This document shows, piece after piece, positions 43,248 through 52,027 of a DNA stretch of 64,000 bases (the first letter of the stretch is position 1; each line of letters opens with the position of its first letter). A model generated the notes under the pieces. That model was given only the letters and a program-made list of their open reading frames with translations, made no database searches and had not been told where the DNA came from. The stretch is from Herbidospora sakaeratensis. Its GTDB lineage: Bacteria > Actinomycetota > Actinomycetes > Streptosporangiales > Streptosporangiaceae. The stretch spans positions 426,363 to 490,362 of the forward strand of contig NZ_BBXC01000009.1 of NCBI RefSeq assembly GCF_001570525.1, given 5' to 3'. Position numbers and translations under genes: made by a program.

Positions 43248-43594
43248 TGGCCGAGCCCGATCCGGACACGCTTGAGCGGCGTATAGAGCGCACTCGCGCC
43301 GAACTGGCCAAGACGGTCGACGCGATCGCCGACCGGGTCAGCCCGAAGAAGGTCGCCGGTCGCAGTGTCGCCAAGGTGAAGTCGCAGGTCAGGGCGCAGA
43401 CCGAGCAGGTCGTGTCGACCATAGGAGACATGGTGGGGCAGGCGCACAGCCCCAACGGCCACCGTCCGGCGGCCGACGAGCCGTGGGACGACGACTATCC
43501 GGCCTCGCCCATCGCGCCGGTGCTGATCGGGCTGGGCGTGGTGGTCGTGGTCGGGGCGGCCATCGTGATCATGCGTCGCCGCCGGAGGCGGTAG
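43248..43594 (+). CDS. DUF3618 membrane protein
   Basis: A 115-residue protein. The conserved DUF3618 helix is IERTRAELAKTVDAIADRVSPKKVAGR (about 10-40), followed by a linker and a single C-terminal membrane helix (IAPVLIGLGVVVVVGAAIVIM) with a terminal Arg run. Such proteins are common in actinobacteria, often near DUF4235 or Phage-holin-like proteins; the role is unknown. A strong AGGAGG precedes the ATG. Confidence 0.9.
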
Positions 43595-43639
43595 CCGGTT
43601 CGCCCGTGCTCCGCGTCGCCGGGCGAACCGGGCGCGGCC

Positions 43640-43715
43640 GGTCGGCGCCGTTCACGGAGAGGTCCGGAGACGGCGGGCGGGGCCGGGCAGGCGGAGCCGT
43701 AACGGAAGAAAGACC
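43640..43715 (+). repeat. dispersed intergenic repeat, copy 3
   Basis: Third copy of the element at 66-140 and 8820-8890: GGCGGGCGG-like lead, GGCGGAGCCGTAACGGA, then AGAAAG. It sits between the DUF3618 gene and the convergent alanine-racemase-fold gene. Confidence 0.6.
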
Positions 43716-43717
43716 CT

Positions 43718-44875
43718 TTACAGGAAGGTTCGGCCTTCGCCCCGGTAGGTGGGGACCGTGGCGGTCACCTGGTCTCCTTCGATCAGGTGCAGGGTGTCGA
43801 AGCGTTCGCAGAGTTCGCCCGCCTTCGCGTGCCGGAACCACACCCGGTCGCCGATCTTGAGGTCGTCGGCGGCGCGGCCGTGGAGTGGGGTCTGCACCTC
43901 GCCGCCGCCCTCGTCGCCGTTGTGCCGCAGGCCCTCCGGGAGGTGGGGGAGGGCGGCCCTGCCGGGGCCCGCGCCCGAGGCGGGGTAGCCGCCGCCGAGG
44001 ACGGTGACGACGCCCGGACCCGGGCGGCGGACGACCGGGAGGGCGAAGAGGGCCGCCGGGCGGCCGGTGAAGTTGCGGTACCTGTCGAAGAGGGTCGGGT
44101 GGTAGAAGCCCGAGCCCGCCGCGACCTCGGTGATCGCGGGTTCCCGGGTGGTCGTCTCCAGGCTGCCGGTGCCGCCGCCGTTGACGAATTCCAGGTCGGT
44201 CACCTCGCGCACCGCCTCCACGATCTTCGCCCGGCGCACCGCCAGTTCGCGGCGGGAGCGGCGCTGGACGAAGCGGACCGCCATCCCGTAGGGGCCGGGG
44301 ATGCGGTCACCCAGACCGGCGATCTGCGCCTCGTAGGCCATCAGGCCGACCAGCCGCAGCGAGGGGGTCCTGCCGATCAGGCGGGCCAGGTCGGCGGCCT
44401 GTTCGGGGGTGCGGACCGGTGAGCGCAGGGCGCCGGCGCGGAACGGGCCGAGGACGTAGGCCGCGTCCAGGTCGAGGCAGACCCTGATCGGGTGGCGGCC
44501 GGTCAGCAGGGGGAACTGCTCGGGGGAGTCGACCATCACGGTGATCTCGCGGCTCAGGTGCTCGTCGGCGGCCAGGGCGGCGACGGCGGCGCGGTCGGTG
44601 GTCGGGTAGGCGACCAGGATGTCGCGGAAGCCGCAGGAGGCCAGCCACAGGGCTTCGGGCAGGGTGAACGCCATCACTCCCTGGTAGCCGGGCAGGTCCA
44701 GGACGCGGTGGAGCACCTCTCGGCAGCGGATCGACTTCGACGCGACCCTGATCGGGGTGCCGGCGGCGCGGTCGGTCATCGACCGGGCGTTGGCGGCCAG
44801 CGCGTCGAGGTCGACGACGGCGAGCGGGGGGTCGAGATGGGCGGTGGCCTGGTCGTATCGCTGCCGGTCGCTCAT
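43718..44875 (-). CDS. alanine-racemase-fold PLP enzyme (amino-acid deaminase/aldolase type)
   Basis: A 385-residue cytosolic enzyme of PLP fold III. The PLP lysine is in RVASKSIRCREVL (about residue 47), with PPLAVVDLDALAAN opening the barrel, and the C-terminal His/metal segment ...RVWFRHAKAGELCERFD. This arrangement matches D-threonine aldolase / D-serine deaminase-like proteins. It acts on a D- or beta-hydroxy amino acid, but the exact substrate is not certain. The ATG at 44875 is preferred. Confidence 0.9.
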   Translation of the reverse strand: MSDRQRYDQATAHLDPPLAVVDLDALAANARSMTDRAAGTPIRVASKSIRCREVLHRVLDLPGYQGVMAFTLPEALWLASCGFRDILVAYPTTDRAAVAALAADEHLSREITVMVDSPEQFPLLTGRHPIRVCLDLDAAYVLGPFRAGALRSPVRTPEQAADLARLIGRTPSLRLVGLMAYEAQIAGLGDRIPGPYGMAVRFVQRRSRRELAVRRAKIVEAVREVTDLEFVNGGGTGSLETTTREPAITEVAAGSGFYHPTLFDRYRNFTGRPAALFALPVVRRPGPGVVTVLGGGYPASGAGPGRAALPHLPEGLRHNGDEGGGEVQTPLHGRAADDLKIGDRVWFRHAKAGELCERFDTLHLIEGDQVTATVPTYRGEGRTFL

Positions 44876-44973
44876 GGGGAGCACTCTAGTCCCGGCAAAA
44901 CCTGGCACAAGATCGAGTCATCCGGGCCCTGCGGGCTGATCGCGGCCGTCCGGGCGTGTATCCCTGGGTGACC

Positions 44974-45561
44974 ATGAGCGCGGTAGACGAGATCCGGACG
45001 ACCAAGGACCGCCGCCGGGACCGCCGCCGCACGGCCATGCGCGCCCTGCGGCCGGGGCGGACCCCGGCGGGCGCGGGCGTGGCGGGGGCCCTGGTGGTGC
45101 TGGGCACGGCGCTGGTGGGCGAGATGGTGTGCGCGTTCGCGGGGTGGCCGACGGGCTGGTCGGGCTTGCCCGGCGTGCTCGGGCTGGCCTGGGGCGAGCC
45201 GCTGGTCGCGCTGACGGGGTCGCTGATGGTGGTGACCGGGACCGTGCTGGTGCTGCTGGCGATGATCCCGGGGCGGCCGCGGCTGGTGCCGCTGGAGGTG
45301 TCCGACGACGGGCTCGTCATGGGGCTGACCCGGGCGGGGCTGAAGCGCACGCTGGTCGCCGTGGCGATGACCGTCTCCGGGGTCGACCTGGCCTTCGTGC
45401 GGGTGCGCCGGGGGCAGATCGAGGTGACCGTGCTGACCAGGGGGAACCGGACCGGCGGGCTGCTCAAGGAGGTCGGCGCCGCCGTCGGCGACCGGCTGGA
45501 GGGCCTGGGCGTGCACGGCCGCCACGAGGTGGTCGTCCGGCTGCGCCGGAAGAGCTCATGA
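44974..45561 (+). CDS. DUF6286 domain membrane protein
   Basis: A 195-residue protein with two membrane helices (about 37-55 and 75-98) and a C-terminal domain of the DUF6286 pattern (RPRLVPLEVSDDGLVMGLTRAGLKRTL...VDLAFVRVRRGQIEVTV). In actinobacteria this family is found with Asp23/AmaP-type stress proteins at the membrane. Coupled to the next gene by a four-base overlap. No Asp23 gene is present here. Confidence 0.8.
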   Translation: MSAVDEIRTTKDRRRDRRRTAMRALRPGRTPAGAGVAGALVVLGTALVGEMVCAFAGWPTGWSGLPGVLGLAWGEPLVALTGSLMVVTGTVLVLLAMIPGRPRLVPLEVSDDGLVMGLTRAGLKRTLVAVAMTVSGVDLAFVRVRRGQIEVTVLTRGNRTGGLLKEVGAAVGDRLEGLGVHGRHEVVVRLRRKSS

Positions 45562-46070
45562 GGAGTGGCGACATGCAGGTGGCGGAGAAGATGCGCACCC
45601 CCTACGGCGACCGTCTCGGGCTGGCGGTCGTGGGCGTCGTGCTGGTGACCGGCGGGAACTACGTGCTGTTCGCCTCCGACGCGCGGGCCGAGTACAAGAT
45701 CGGGGAGCTGGCCGCGTTCACCGCGCACCCGTGGGCCCGGTCGATCGCCGCCGCGCTGGTCGTGCTGCTGGTGTCCGTCGCCGCCCGCTGGCTGGTGTGC
45801 TCGCTCGGGCTGGGCAAGGACGGCGTGCGGCACGGCTACGGCACCGCCACGCTGGCCATCGCGCTCAAGGACCTGCCGGGGGTCGACAAGATCAGTGTCC
45901 GGGCCGTGGGCGAGGAGCAGCTCCGGGTCTCGGTACGCTGCCTCCCCGGCGCCCCCCTCGACGAGGTCGTCTCCCGGGTCGATACCGAGGCGGTGTCACG
46001 CGTGCGCGGCGCGGCCGGCCGGGACCCGCTCTTTCCTGTCCTGGTCACGCTGCACGTTCGCCGAGGGTGA
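45558..46070 (+). CDS. AmaP-like (alkaline-shock membrane anchor) protein
   Basis: A 170-residue protein with two membrane helices (about 20-38 and 62-83) and a C-terminal domain (GYGTATLAIALKDLPGVDKISVRAVGEEQLRVSVRCLPGA) similar to AmaP/Asp23-associated proteins. It pairs with the DUF6286 gene. Its last 75 bases overlap the convergent membrane glycosyltransferase gene, an unusually long antisense overlap. Confidence 0.78.
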   Translation: MRSGDMQVAEKMRTPYGDRLGLAVVGVVLVTGGNYVLFASDARAEYKIGELAAFTAHPWARSIAAALVVLLVSVAARWLVCSLGLGKDGVRHGYGTATLAIALKDLPGVDKISVRAVGEEQLRVSVRCLPGAPLDEVVSRVDTEAVSRVRGAAGRDPLFPVLVTLHVRRG

Positions 46071-47417
46071 CCGCCACCCCACCGCGCAGGCCGCCGCGAG
46101 GCACGCCAGGGGCACGACCGGGACGACGTACCGATGGTCGAACGCGGCGACCAGCGGGGGCAGCAGCAGGAGGGTGAGCGCGAACCCGAGCGGGAGCAGG
46201 GTCGCCGCCCGGAACCTGATGATCATCACCAGGAAGGTGAACACGAAGACCGCCCCGAGCAGGGGGCCGCGCAGGTAGACGTGCCGCTGGTAGGCGCGCG
46301 TCCACGACGCGAACGGCTCGACGACCTGGGTGTCGGCGCGGCTGCCCTGGTACTGCTGCATCAGCTCGGGGGCCGACCGCCCGGCCGAGGCGAGCTTGTC
46401 GGTGAGCGGCTTGACGTACTCGGGGAACTGGTAGGCGCTCTGGGTGCCCGGCGACGGGTAGACCACCCGCTCCCAGCGGAACGCCCACATCGCGTCGCCG
46501 AGGCCCGTCATCAGGAAGTCGAGCGGCTGGCTGCGCAGCGCCAGCATGGAGAACTCCGAGGCCATCTCGTCGCGCTGCTTGCCGGTCTTCATGATCGGCG
46601 AATGCGGGTCCCAGATGTACGCCGGGGCGGCCAGCCGGGGCCCGATGTCGGGGCACAGCACCTTCAGGTCCTCCGGCGGGTTCATCCGGCCGCAGTCGGC
46701 GAAGGTCATCGTGCGCGACCAGAGCCACACGCTGCTGCTGCCCAGGCCGTAGCTGCCGTAGGCGGCGTTGTACCAGAACGCGTATCCGGCCACGGCCACC
46801 CCGGCCGCGCCGGCCCCGGCCAGCACCCGCCGCCAGCCCGCCCGCGCGATCAGCAGCCACACCGCCGCCACCCCGATCAGCGGCAGGCCGAGCGTGCGGG
46901 TCATCGCCGAGAACGCCAGCAGCAGGAAGGCGGTGATCACCATGGTCCAGCTGCGCGGGTTCAGCAGCAGCAGCGTCACGCCCGCCACCACGAGGAACGT
47001 GAACAGCAGGTCGGCCATCACGAGGTGTTCGAGCTGGATTTGGTACGCGTCCAGCAGCACCGGCGCCGTCGCCAGGGCGGCGGCCCAGGCCGGCAGGAAG
47101 GTGCGTTTGCGCAGGACGGCGTACAGGCAGACGGCGATGCCCAGCCCGAGCAGGTGCTGCACGGTGACGAGGGCGACGACCGAGTGGAACGGCGCGAGGA
47201 AGAGCGAGTAGCCCGAGGGCCGCGACTCCAGCGGGCGCAGGTCCAGGGCCGAGCTCAGATAGGAGAACGAGTCGGCCCAGAACCAGAGCGCGGGACGGTA
47301 ACCGAGGCTCGCGATGACCCGGATCACAATCCCCGACACCAGGAGGGCGACGAAGAGCCAGTGGGTCCGGATGAACTTGCCTGCGGAAATGATGTCCACC
47401 GCCTTTCCGGTGGACAT
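45996..47417 (-). CDS. multi-spanning membrane glycosyltransferase-like protein (GT-C, PMT type)
   Basis: A 473-residue protein with about ten membrane helices. After the first helix comes LGYRPALWFWADSFSYLSSALDL, the first external loop with the acidic Asp of GT-C enzymes, and Arg/Pro-rich RPSGYSLFLAPFH. The helix pattern fits the PMT/ArnT-like GT-C superfamily that uses lipid-linked sugars. The large outer loop has PDIGPRLAAPAYIWDPHSPI. The donor and acceptor are unknown. Its 3' end is antisense to the last 75 bases of the AmaP-like gene. Confidence 0.75.
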   Translation of the reverse strand: MSTGKAVDIISAGKFIRTHWLFVALLVSGIVIRVIASLGYRPALWFWADSFSYLSSALDLRPLESRPSGYSLFLAPFHSVVALVTVQHLLGLGIAVCLYAVLRKRTFLPAWAAALATAPVLLDAYQIQLEHLVMADLLFTFLVVAGVTLLLLNPRSWTMVITAFLLLAFSAMTRTLGLPLIGVAAVWLLIARAGWRRVLAGAGAAGVAVAGYAFWYNAAYGSYGLGSSSVWLWSRTMTFADCGRMNPPEDLKVLCPDIGPRLAAPAYIWDPHSPIMKTGKQRDEMASEFSMLALRSQPLDFLMTGLGDAMWAFRWERVVYPSPGTQSAYQFPEYVKPLTDKLASAGRSAPELMQQYQGSRADTQVVEPFASWTRAYQRHVYLRGPLLGAVFVFTFLVMIIRFRAATLLPLGFALTLLLLPPLVAAFDHRYVVPVVPLACLAAACAVGWRSPSANVQRDQDRKERVPAGRAAHA

Positions 47418-47471
47418 TTCAGCACTGTCGGGGTTTCACCGCCAGTCCCAATGGGAACACCCAGAACTTTC

Positions 47472-48848
47472 TCAGCACTCGATGACGTTCACCGCGAGCC
47501 CGCCGCGGCTGGTCTCCTTGTACTTCGCGTGCATGTCCCGGCCGGTGTCGCGCATCGTCTTGATCGCCTTGTCGAGCGAGACGAAGTGTTTCCCGTCGCC
47601 GCGCAGCGCGATCCGGGCCGCCGCGATGGCCTTCACCGACGCGACCGCGTTCCGCTCGATGCACGGGATCTGCACCAGCCCGCCGATCGGGTCGCAGGTC
47701 AGCCCCAGGTTGTGCTCGATGCCGATCTCGGCCGCGTTCTCCACCTGCTCGGGCGTGCCGCCCAGCACCTCGGTCAGCCCGGCCGCCGCCATCGAGCAGG
47801 CCGAACCGACCTCGCCCTGGCAGCCGACCTCCGCGCCCGAGATGGAGGCGTTCTCCTTGAACAACACGCCGACCGCGCCCGCCGTGAGCAGGAACCGCAC
47901 CACCGCGTCGTCGTCGGCGCCCGGGATGAACCGGGTGTAGTAGGACAACACCGCCGGGACGATGCCCGCCGCGCCGTTGGTCGGCGCGGTCACGATGCGC
48001 CCGCCGGCCGCGTTCTCCTCGTTGACGGCCAGCGCGAACAGCGTCACCCAGTCCATCGCCTGGAGCGGGTCGCCGTCGGCCGGTTCGCTCTGGAGGCGGC
48101 GCTGCAGCTGGTGGGCCCGGCGCTTCACCTTCAGGCCGCCCGGCAGCACGCCCTCGCGGGACGACCCGCGCCGCACGCACTCGTCCATGACCCGCCACAG
48201 GTGCAGCAGCTGCGCCTTGATCTGCTCGTCGGTACGGCCGAAGGCCCGCTCGTTGGCCATCATCAGCCCCGAGATCGACAACCCCGTCTCGGCGCACTGC
48301 GCCAGCAGCTCCCCGGCCGTCGTGAACGGATGGGGGAGCGGGGTGTCGTCGGGTTTGATGCGGTCGGCCCCGGTGGCGTTCTCGTCGACGACGAACCCGC
48401 CGCCGACCGAGTAGTAGACCTTCTCCCGCAACACGTCGCCGCTGTCGCCCCAGGCGGTGAACCGCATGCCGTTGGGGTGGTGCGGCAACGAGATCTTGCG
48501 CTCGAACACCAGGTCGTCGCCGACCACGAACGGCACCGAACGCTGCCCCATCAGCGACACCGTGCCCGCCGCCCGCATCGCGGCCAGCTTGCCGTCGACC
48601 GCGTCGACGTCCACGAGCTCGGGTTTCTCCCCCGACAGGCCCAGCAGCACGGCCTTGTCGCTGCCGTGGCCCTTGCCGGTCAGGCCGAGGGAGCCGTAGA
48701 GGATGACCTGGACCCTGACGGTCTTCTCCAGCAGACCGTCGTGGAGCAGGCCGCGCGCGAACTTGTGCGCGGCCGCCATCGGGCCGCCCGTGTGGGAACT
48801 GGACGGCCCGATGCCCACCTTGAACAGGTCGAAGACGCTGATCGCCAT
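47472..48848 (-). CDS. sdaA: L-serine ammonia-lyase (iron-sulfur)
   Basis: A 458-residue cytosolic enzyme that converts L-serine to pyruvate and ammonia. The single-chain form has the N-terminal beta domain ([22 protein letters not shown]) and the alpha domain with the iron-sulfur Cys ligands ([17 protein letters not shown], and [20 protein letters not shown]). It follows gcvH by 10 bases in the glycine-riboswitch operon, so it disposes of the serine made when glycine is cleaved. This is a coherent glycine-to-pyruvate route. Confidence 0.95.
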   Translation of the reverse strand: MAISVFDLFKVGIGPSSSHTGGPMAAAHKFARGLLHDGLLEKTVRVQVILYGSLGLTGKGHGSDKAVLLGLSGEKPELVDVDAVDGKLAAMRAAGTVSLMGQRSVPFVVGDDLVFERKISLPHHPNGMRFTAWGDSGDVLREKVYYSVGGGFVVDENATGADRIKPDDTPLPHPFTTAGELLAQCAETGLSISGLMMANERAFGRTDEQIKAQLLHLWRVMDECVRRGSSREGVLPGGLKVKRRAHQLQRRLQSEPADGDPLQAMDWVTLFALAVNEENAAGGRIVTAPTNGAAGIVPAVLSYYTRFIPGADDDAVVRFLLTAGAVGVLFKENASISGAEVGCQGEVGSACSMAAAGLTEVLGGTPEQVENAAEIGIEHNLGLTCDPIGGLVQIPCIERNAVASVKAIAAARIALRGDGKHFVSLDKAIKTMRDTGRDMHAKYKETSRGGLAVNVIEC

Positions 48849-48858
48849 GGGCGGACGA

Positions 48859-49248
48859 TCAGCTGTCGCCGGAGATCAGCGCGGCGTACTCCTCGGCGGT
48901 GATCAGGTCTTCGGTCGCGCCGTTGGAGCGCATCTCGAACAGCCAGCCGTCCGCGTAGGGATTGCTGTTCACCAGGGAGGGGTCCTCGTCGAGCGCCGTG
49001 TTGACGGCCACGATCTCGCCGCCGACGGGGGCGTAGATGTCGCTGACCGACTTGGTCGACTCGACCTCGGCGATCGCCTCGCCCGCCTCGACCTGCCGGC
49101 CGACCTCGGGCAGCTGCACGAACACGACGTCACCGAGCTGCTCGGCCGCGTAGGCGGTGATTCCCACGGTGACGGTCAGCCCGTCGTCGAGCCCGGCCAC
49201 CCACTCGTGCTCCTTGGTGTAGCTGAGCTCGTCGGGAATGCTGCTCAC
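48859..49248 (-). CDS. gcvH: glycine cleavage system H protein
   Basis: A 129-residue lipoyl carrier. The lipoylated Lys is in [10 protein letters not shown], with YTKEHEWVA at the start and [12 protein letters not shown] at the end. GTG start overlaps the stop of gcvT (GTGA). It shuttles the aminomethyl group between GcvP, GcvT and Lpd; gcvP and lpd are not in the window. Confidence 0.96.
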   Translation of the reverse strand: MSSIPDELSYTKEHEWVAGLDDGLTVTVGITAYAAEQLGDVVFVQLPEVGRQVEAGEAIAEVESTKSVSDIYAPVGGEIVAVNTALDEDPSLVNSNPYADGWLFEMRSNGATEDLITAEEYAALISGDS

Positions 49249-50315
49249 TTCTTCCTCCTGTAGAAAGGCAGGTCAACGACGTCGACCGGTTCGTGGGAGC
49301 CGCGGATGTCCACGGCGGCGGGGGTTGTTGTCACATAGGCCATGGCGATCGGCCGGCCGATCGACGGCGACGGGGCGCCGCTGGTGACCTCGCCGACCAC
49401 GGCGCCGTCGGCGTCGACGACGGCGAAGCCGTGGCGGGGCACCCGGCGGCCCTTCATCACCAGGCCGACCAGGCGCTTCGTCGGCTCCGAGCCGTCGAGC
49501 GCGGCGCGGCCGACGAAGTCGCCCGGCTTGTCGAAGCGCACGACCCTGCCGAGACCGGCGTCCATGGGGGTGGTGGCGGCGGTGAGCTCGTTGCCGTACA
49601 GCGGCATGCCCGCCTCCAGCCGCAGGGTGTCGCGGGCGCTCAGCCCGGCGGGCACCAGGCCCTCGGCGGCGCCGGCCTCCATGAGCGCGCCCCACAACTT
49701 CACCGCGTCGCCCGCGCCGACGAACAGCTCGAAGCCGTCTTCGCCGGTGTAGCCGGTGCGGGCGATCAGCGCCTCGACGCCCGCGACCGTGCCCGGCAGG
49801 CCGGTGTAGTACTTGAGGTTCGCCAGGTCGGCGTCGGTGAGCCCGGCCACGATCTCCTGGGAGTGCGGGCCCTGGACGGCCAGCAGCGCGTAGGAGTCGG
49901 AGCGGTCGTCGACCACGGCGTCGAAGCCGGTCGCGCGGCCGGTCAGCTCGCGGGCCACCCGGAGGTAGTTGGAGGCGTTGGCGCAGACCATGAACTCGTC
50001 GGCGGCCAGCCGGTAGACGATCAGGTCGTCGACGATGCCGCCGCCGGCGTCGCACATCATCGTGTAGCGGGCCCGGCCCGGCTCCAGCGCGCCCACGTTG
50101 CCGACCAGCGCGTAGTCGAGCGCGCTCGCGGCGCCCGGGCCGGTCACGTGGATCTCGCCCATGTGGGACAGGTCGAACAGCCCCGCGGCGGTGCGGACGG
50201 CGGTGTGCTCGGCCGACTCACTGCCGTAGCGCAGCGGCATCAGCCAGCCGGCGAAGTCGGTCAGGGTCGCGCCGAGGCTCTTGTGCACCTCGTGCAGCGG
50301 GGTCGGTCGGGACAT
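49245..50315 (-). CDS. gcvT: aminomethyltransferase, glycine cleavage T protein
   Basis: A 356-residue cytosolic tetrahydrofolate-dependent enzyme. Features: LHEVHKSLGATLTDFAGWLMPLRYG, FDLSHMGEIHVTGPGA, RARYTMMCDAGGGIVDDLIVYRL, TGYTGEDGFELFV and a C-terminal barrel. The ATG at 50315 follows a GAGGTG ribosome site at the end of the riboswitch leader. First gene of gcvT-gcvH-sdaA. Confidence 0.96.
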   Translation of the reverse strand: MSRPTPLHEVHKSLGATLTDFAGWLMPLRYGSESAEHTAVRTAAGLFDLSHMGEIHVTGPGAASALDYALVGNVGALEPGRARYTMMCDAGGGIVDDLIVYRLAADEFMVCANASNYLRVARELTGRATGFDAVVDDRSDSYALLAVQGPHSQEIVAGLTDADLANLKYYTGLPGTVAGVEALIARTGYTGEDGFELFVGAGDAVKLWGALMEAGAAEGLVPAGLSARDTLRLEAGMPLYGNELTAATTPMDAGLGRVVRFDKPGDFVGRAALDGSEPTKRLVGLVMKGRRVPRHGFAVVDADGAVVGEVTSGAPSPSIGRPIAMAYVTTTPAAVDIRGSHEPVDVVDLPFYRRKK

Positions 50316-50350
50316 GAAGCGCACCTCGAATAAGGTCGGATGTCAGCATC

Positions 50351-50533
50351 CTCCCCCTCTGTCATGGGTGCCTGAGAGCTTCGCCCGAGTTTTGCCGGAC
50401 TTTCACCTTCGGCGAGGCCACCGGCCTGCTTTCCAGAGGACACCTCGCCCGCACGGTCCTTTGCCTTGAGAGGTTCGCGGGGAGGGCTTGCTCCTTCAGG
50501 GGCCCTGGCCGGCTGCCAGGGCGCTCTCCCGCG
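50351..50533 (-). promoter_or_regulatory. tandem glycine riboswitch
   Basis: On the minus strand the leader of gcvT shows both glycine aptamers: GGGAGAGCGC, then CCTGAAGGAGCAAGCCC and CCTCTCAAGGCAAAGGACCG; a second unit with TCTGGAAAGC, CCGAAGGTGAAAGTCC and AGCTCTCAGGCACCCATGAC, then ACAGAGGGGGA. These are consensus elements of the tandem gcvT riboswitch, which turns on glycine cleavage when glycine is high. The switch ends 36 bases before the gcvT start. Confidence 0.93.
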
Positions 50534-50557
50534 CGGGATCAATGGTGTGCGGTCAGC

Positions 50558-51259
50558 CTATCTGCCCCGTATGGCCGGGCGAAACCCGGCGCGGGTGACG
50601 AACGACCCGAACACCGGAGCCTCCTCGTCGGCCTCCGGATGCCACTGGACCGCCCAGACCGTCTCGTCGAGCATGACGGCCTCGATCGTGCCGTCGTCGG
50701 CGCGCGCGATCGTCGTGAGTCCGGGCGCCAGGCGTTCGACGGCCTGGTGGTGGTAGTGGGCGGGGGTGATCAGGTCGGTGCCGTAAAGCCGTCGCAGCGG
50801 ATCTTCGAGGCGGACCGGGACCCGGCCGTAGACCCCCGGTGCGGGGGAGTGGCGGTCGGTGCCGCACACGTCGGGCAGGTGCTGGACCAGCGTGCCGCCG
50901 AGCGCGACGTTGAGCACCTGGAGGCCCCGGCAGATCCCGAGGATCGGGAGCCGTTCCGCCAGCGCCGCTTTGACCAGAGAGAACTCCGCGTCGTCGCGAA
51001 ATTCTCGGACATATCCGGTTTTGGCGTGCTGGGGAGCCCCGTACCGGCCGGGGTCGACGTCGCCGCCCCCGGCCACGATCAGGCCGTCGAGACGGCCGGC
51101 GAGTTCGCCCGGGTCACCGGCGGGCGGCAGGATCACCGGCTGCCCCCCGGCTCGTTCGACGTGCCTCACGTAGTCCCACGGCAGCAGGGCCGCGGGGGTG
51201 TGCCAGACCGTGAAACGCGCGGGTTCGGCGTAACACGTGATGCCGATGACGGGCCTCAC
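50558..51259 (-). CDS. gamma-glutamyl-gamma-aminobutyrate hydrolase (PuuD-like)
   Basis: A 233-residue class I glutamine-amidotransferase-like hydrolase. Nucleophile in LGICRGLQVLNVALGG, later His and Glu in WAVQWHPEADEE, and the family start VIGITCY. In the Puu pathway it splits gamma-glutamyl-GABA. The GTG at 51259 overlaps the SDR stop. It is the last gene of the polyamine/gamma-glutamyl operon (glnA-like, ALDH, SDR, PuuD). Confidence 0.9.
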   Translation of the reverse strand: MRPVIGITCYAEPARFTVWHTPAALLPWDYVRHVERAGGQPVILPPAGDPGELAGRLDGLIVAGGGDVDPGRYGAPQHAKTGYVREFRDDAEFSLVKAALAERLPILGICRGLQVLNVALGGTLVQHLPDVCGTDRHSPAPGVYGRVPVRLEDPLRRLYGTDLITPAHYHHQAVERLAPGLTTIARADDGTIEAVMLDETVWAVQWHPEADEEAPVFGSFVTRAGFRPAIRGR

Positions 51260-52020
51260 AGGGGCGTCACGTACGCCCCGGAGATGCCGCCGTCGACGAG
51301 GAACTCGGCGGCGGTGACGAACGACGCGTCGTCGGAGGCCAGGAACGCCACGGCGGCGGCGATCTCCTCGGCCCGCGCGAACCGGCCGAGCGGCACGTGC
51401 ACCAGACGGCGCTGGGCCCGCTCGGGGTCCTTGGCGAACAGCTCCCGCAGCAGCGGGGTGTCGACCGGGCCGGGGCACAGGGCGTTGACCCGGATGCCCT
51501 CGCGGGCGAACTGCACGCCCAGCTCGCGCGTCATCGCCAGCACCCCGCCCTTGGACGCGGTGTAGGAGATCTGCGAGGTCGCCGACCCCATGACCGCCAC
51601 GAACGAGGCGGTGTTGATGATCGACCCCTTGCCCTGCCGTTGCATGTACGGGATCACGTGTTTGCAGCACAGGTAGACGCTGGTCAGGTTGACCTCCTGC
51701 ACACGCCGCCAGGCGTCCATGCCGGTGGTCAGGATCGAGTCGTCGTCGGCGGGGGAGATGCCGGCGTTGTTGAACGCGATGTCGACGCTGCCGAACTCGT
51801 CGAAGGCCGTGGCGAACATCCGGACCACGTCGTCTTCCTGAGACACGTCGGCCCTGACGAACAGGCCGCCGACCTCCTCGGCCGCGCGCCGCCCGGCCTC
51901 CTCGTCGAGGTCGGCGAGCACGAGTCGCGCGCCCTCCTCGGCGAACCTGCGCGCGGTCGCCAGCCCGATTCCCCCGGCGGCGCCGGTGATGACGGCGACC
52001 CGGTCCTGCAAGCGTTGCAT
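51256..52020 (-). CDS. short-chain dehydrogenase/reductase (3-oxoacyl-type)
   Basis: A 254-residue NAD(P)-dependent enzyme. TGAAGGIGLATARRF cofactor loop, NNAGISPADDD, catalytic NTASFVAVMGSATSQISYTASKGG and a full LCPGPVDTP and FLASDDASFVTAAEFLVDGG C-terminus. In this operon it may oxidise or reduce an intermediate of polyamine or GABA breakdown, which is inferred from context only. It sits between ALDH and PuuD genes. Confidence 0.93.
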   Translation of the reverse strand: MQRLQDRVAVITGAAGGIGLATARRFAEEGARLVLADLDEEAGRRAAEEVGGLFVRADVSQEDDVVRMFATAFDEFGSVDIAFNNAGISPADDDSILTTGMDAWRRVQEVNLTSVYLCCKHVIPYMQRQGKGSIINTASFVAVMGSATSQISYTASKGGVLAMTRELGVQFAREGIRVNALCPGPVDTPLLRELFAKDPERAQRRLVHVPLGRFARAEEIAAAVAFLASDDASFVTAAEFLVDGGISGAYVTPL

Positions 52021-52027
52021 GTGCTTC

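Noticed and set aside
46134-48902. 922-residue plus-strand open frame opposite the membrane protein and sdaA
   Set aside because: Same GC shadow effect; it spans two real genes on the other strand and the gap between them.
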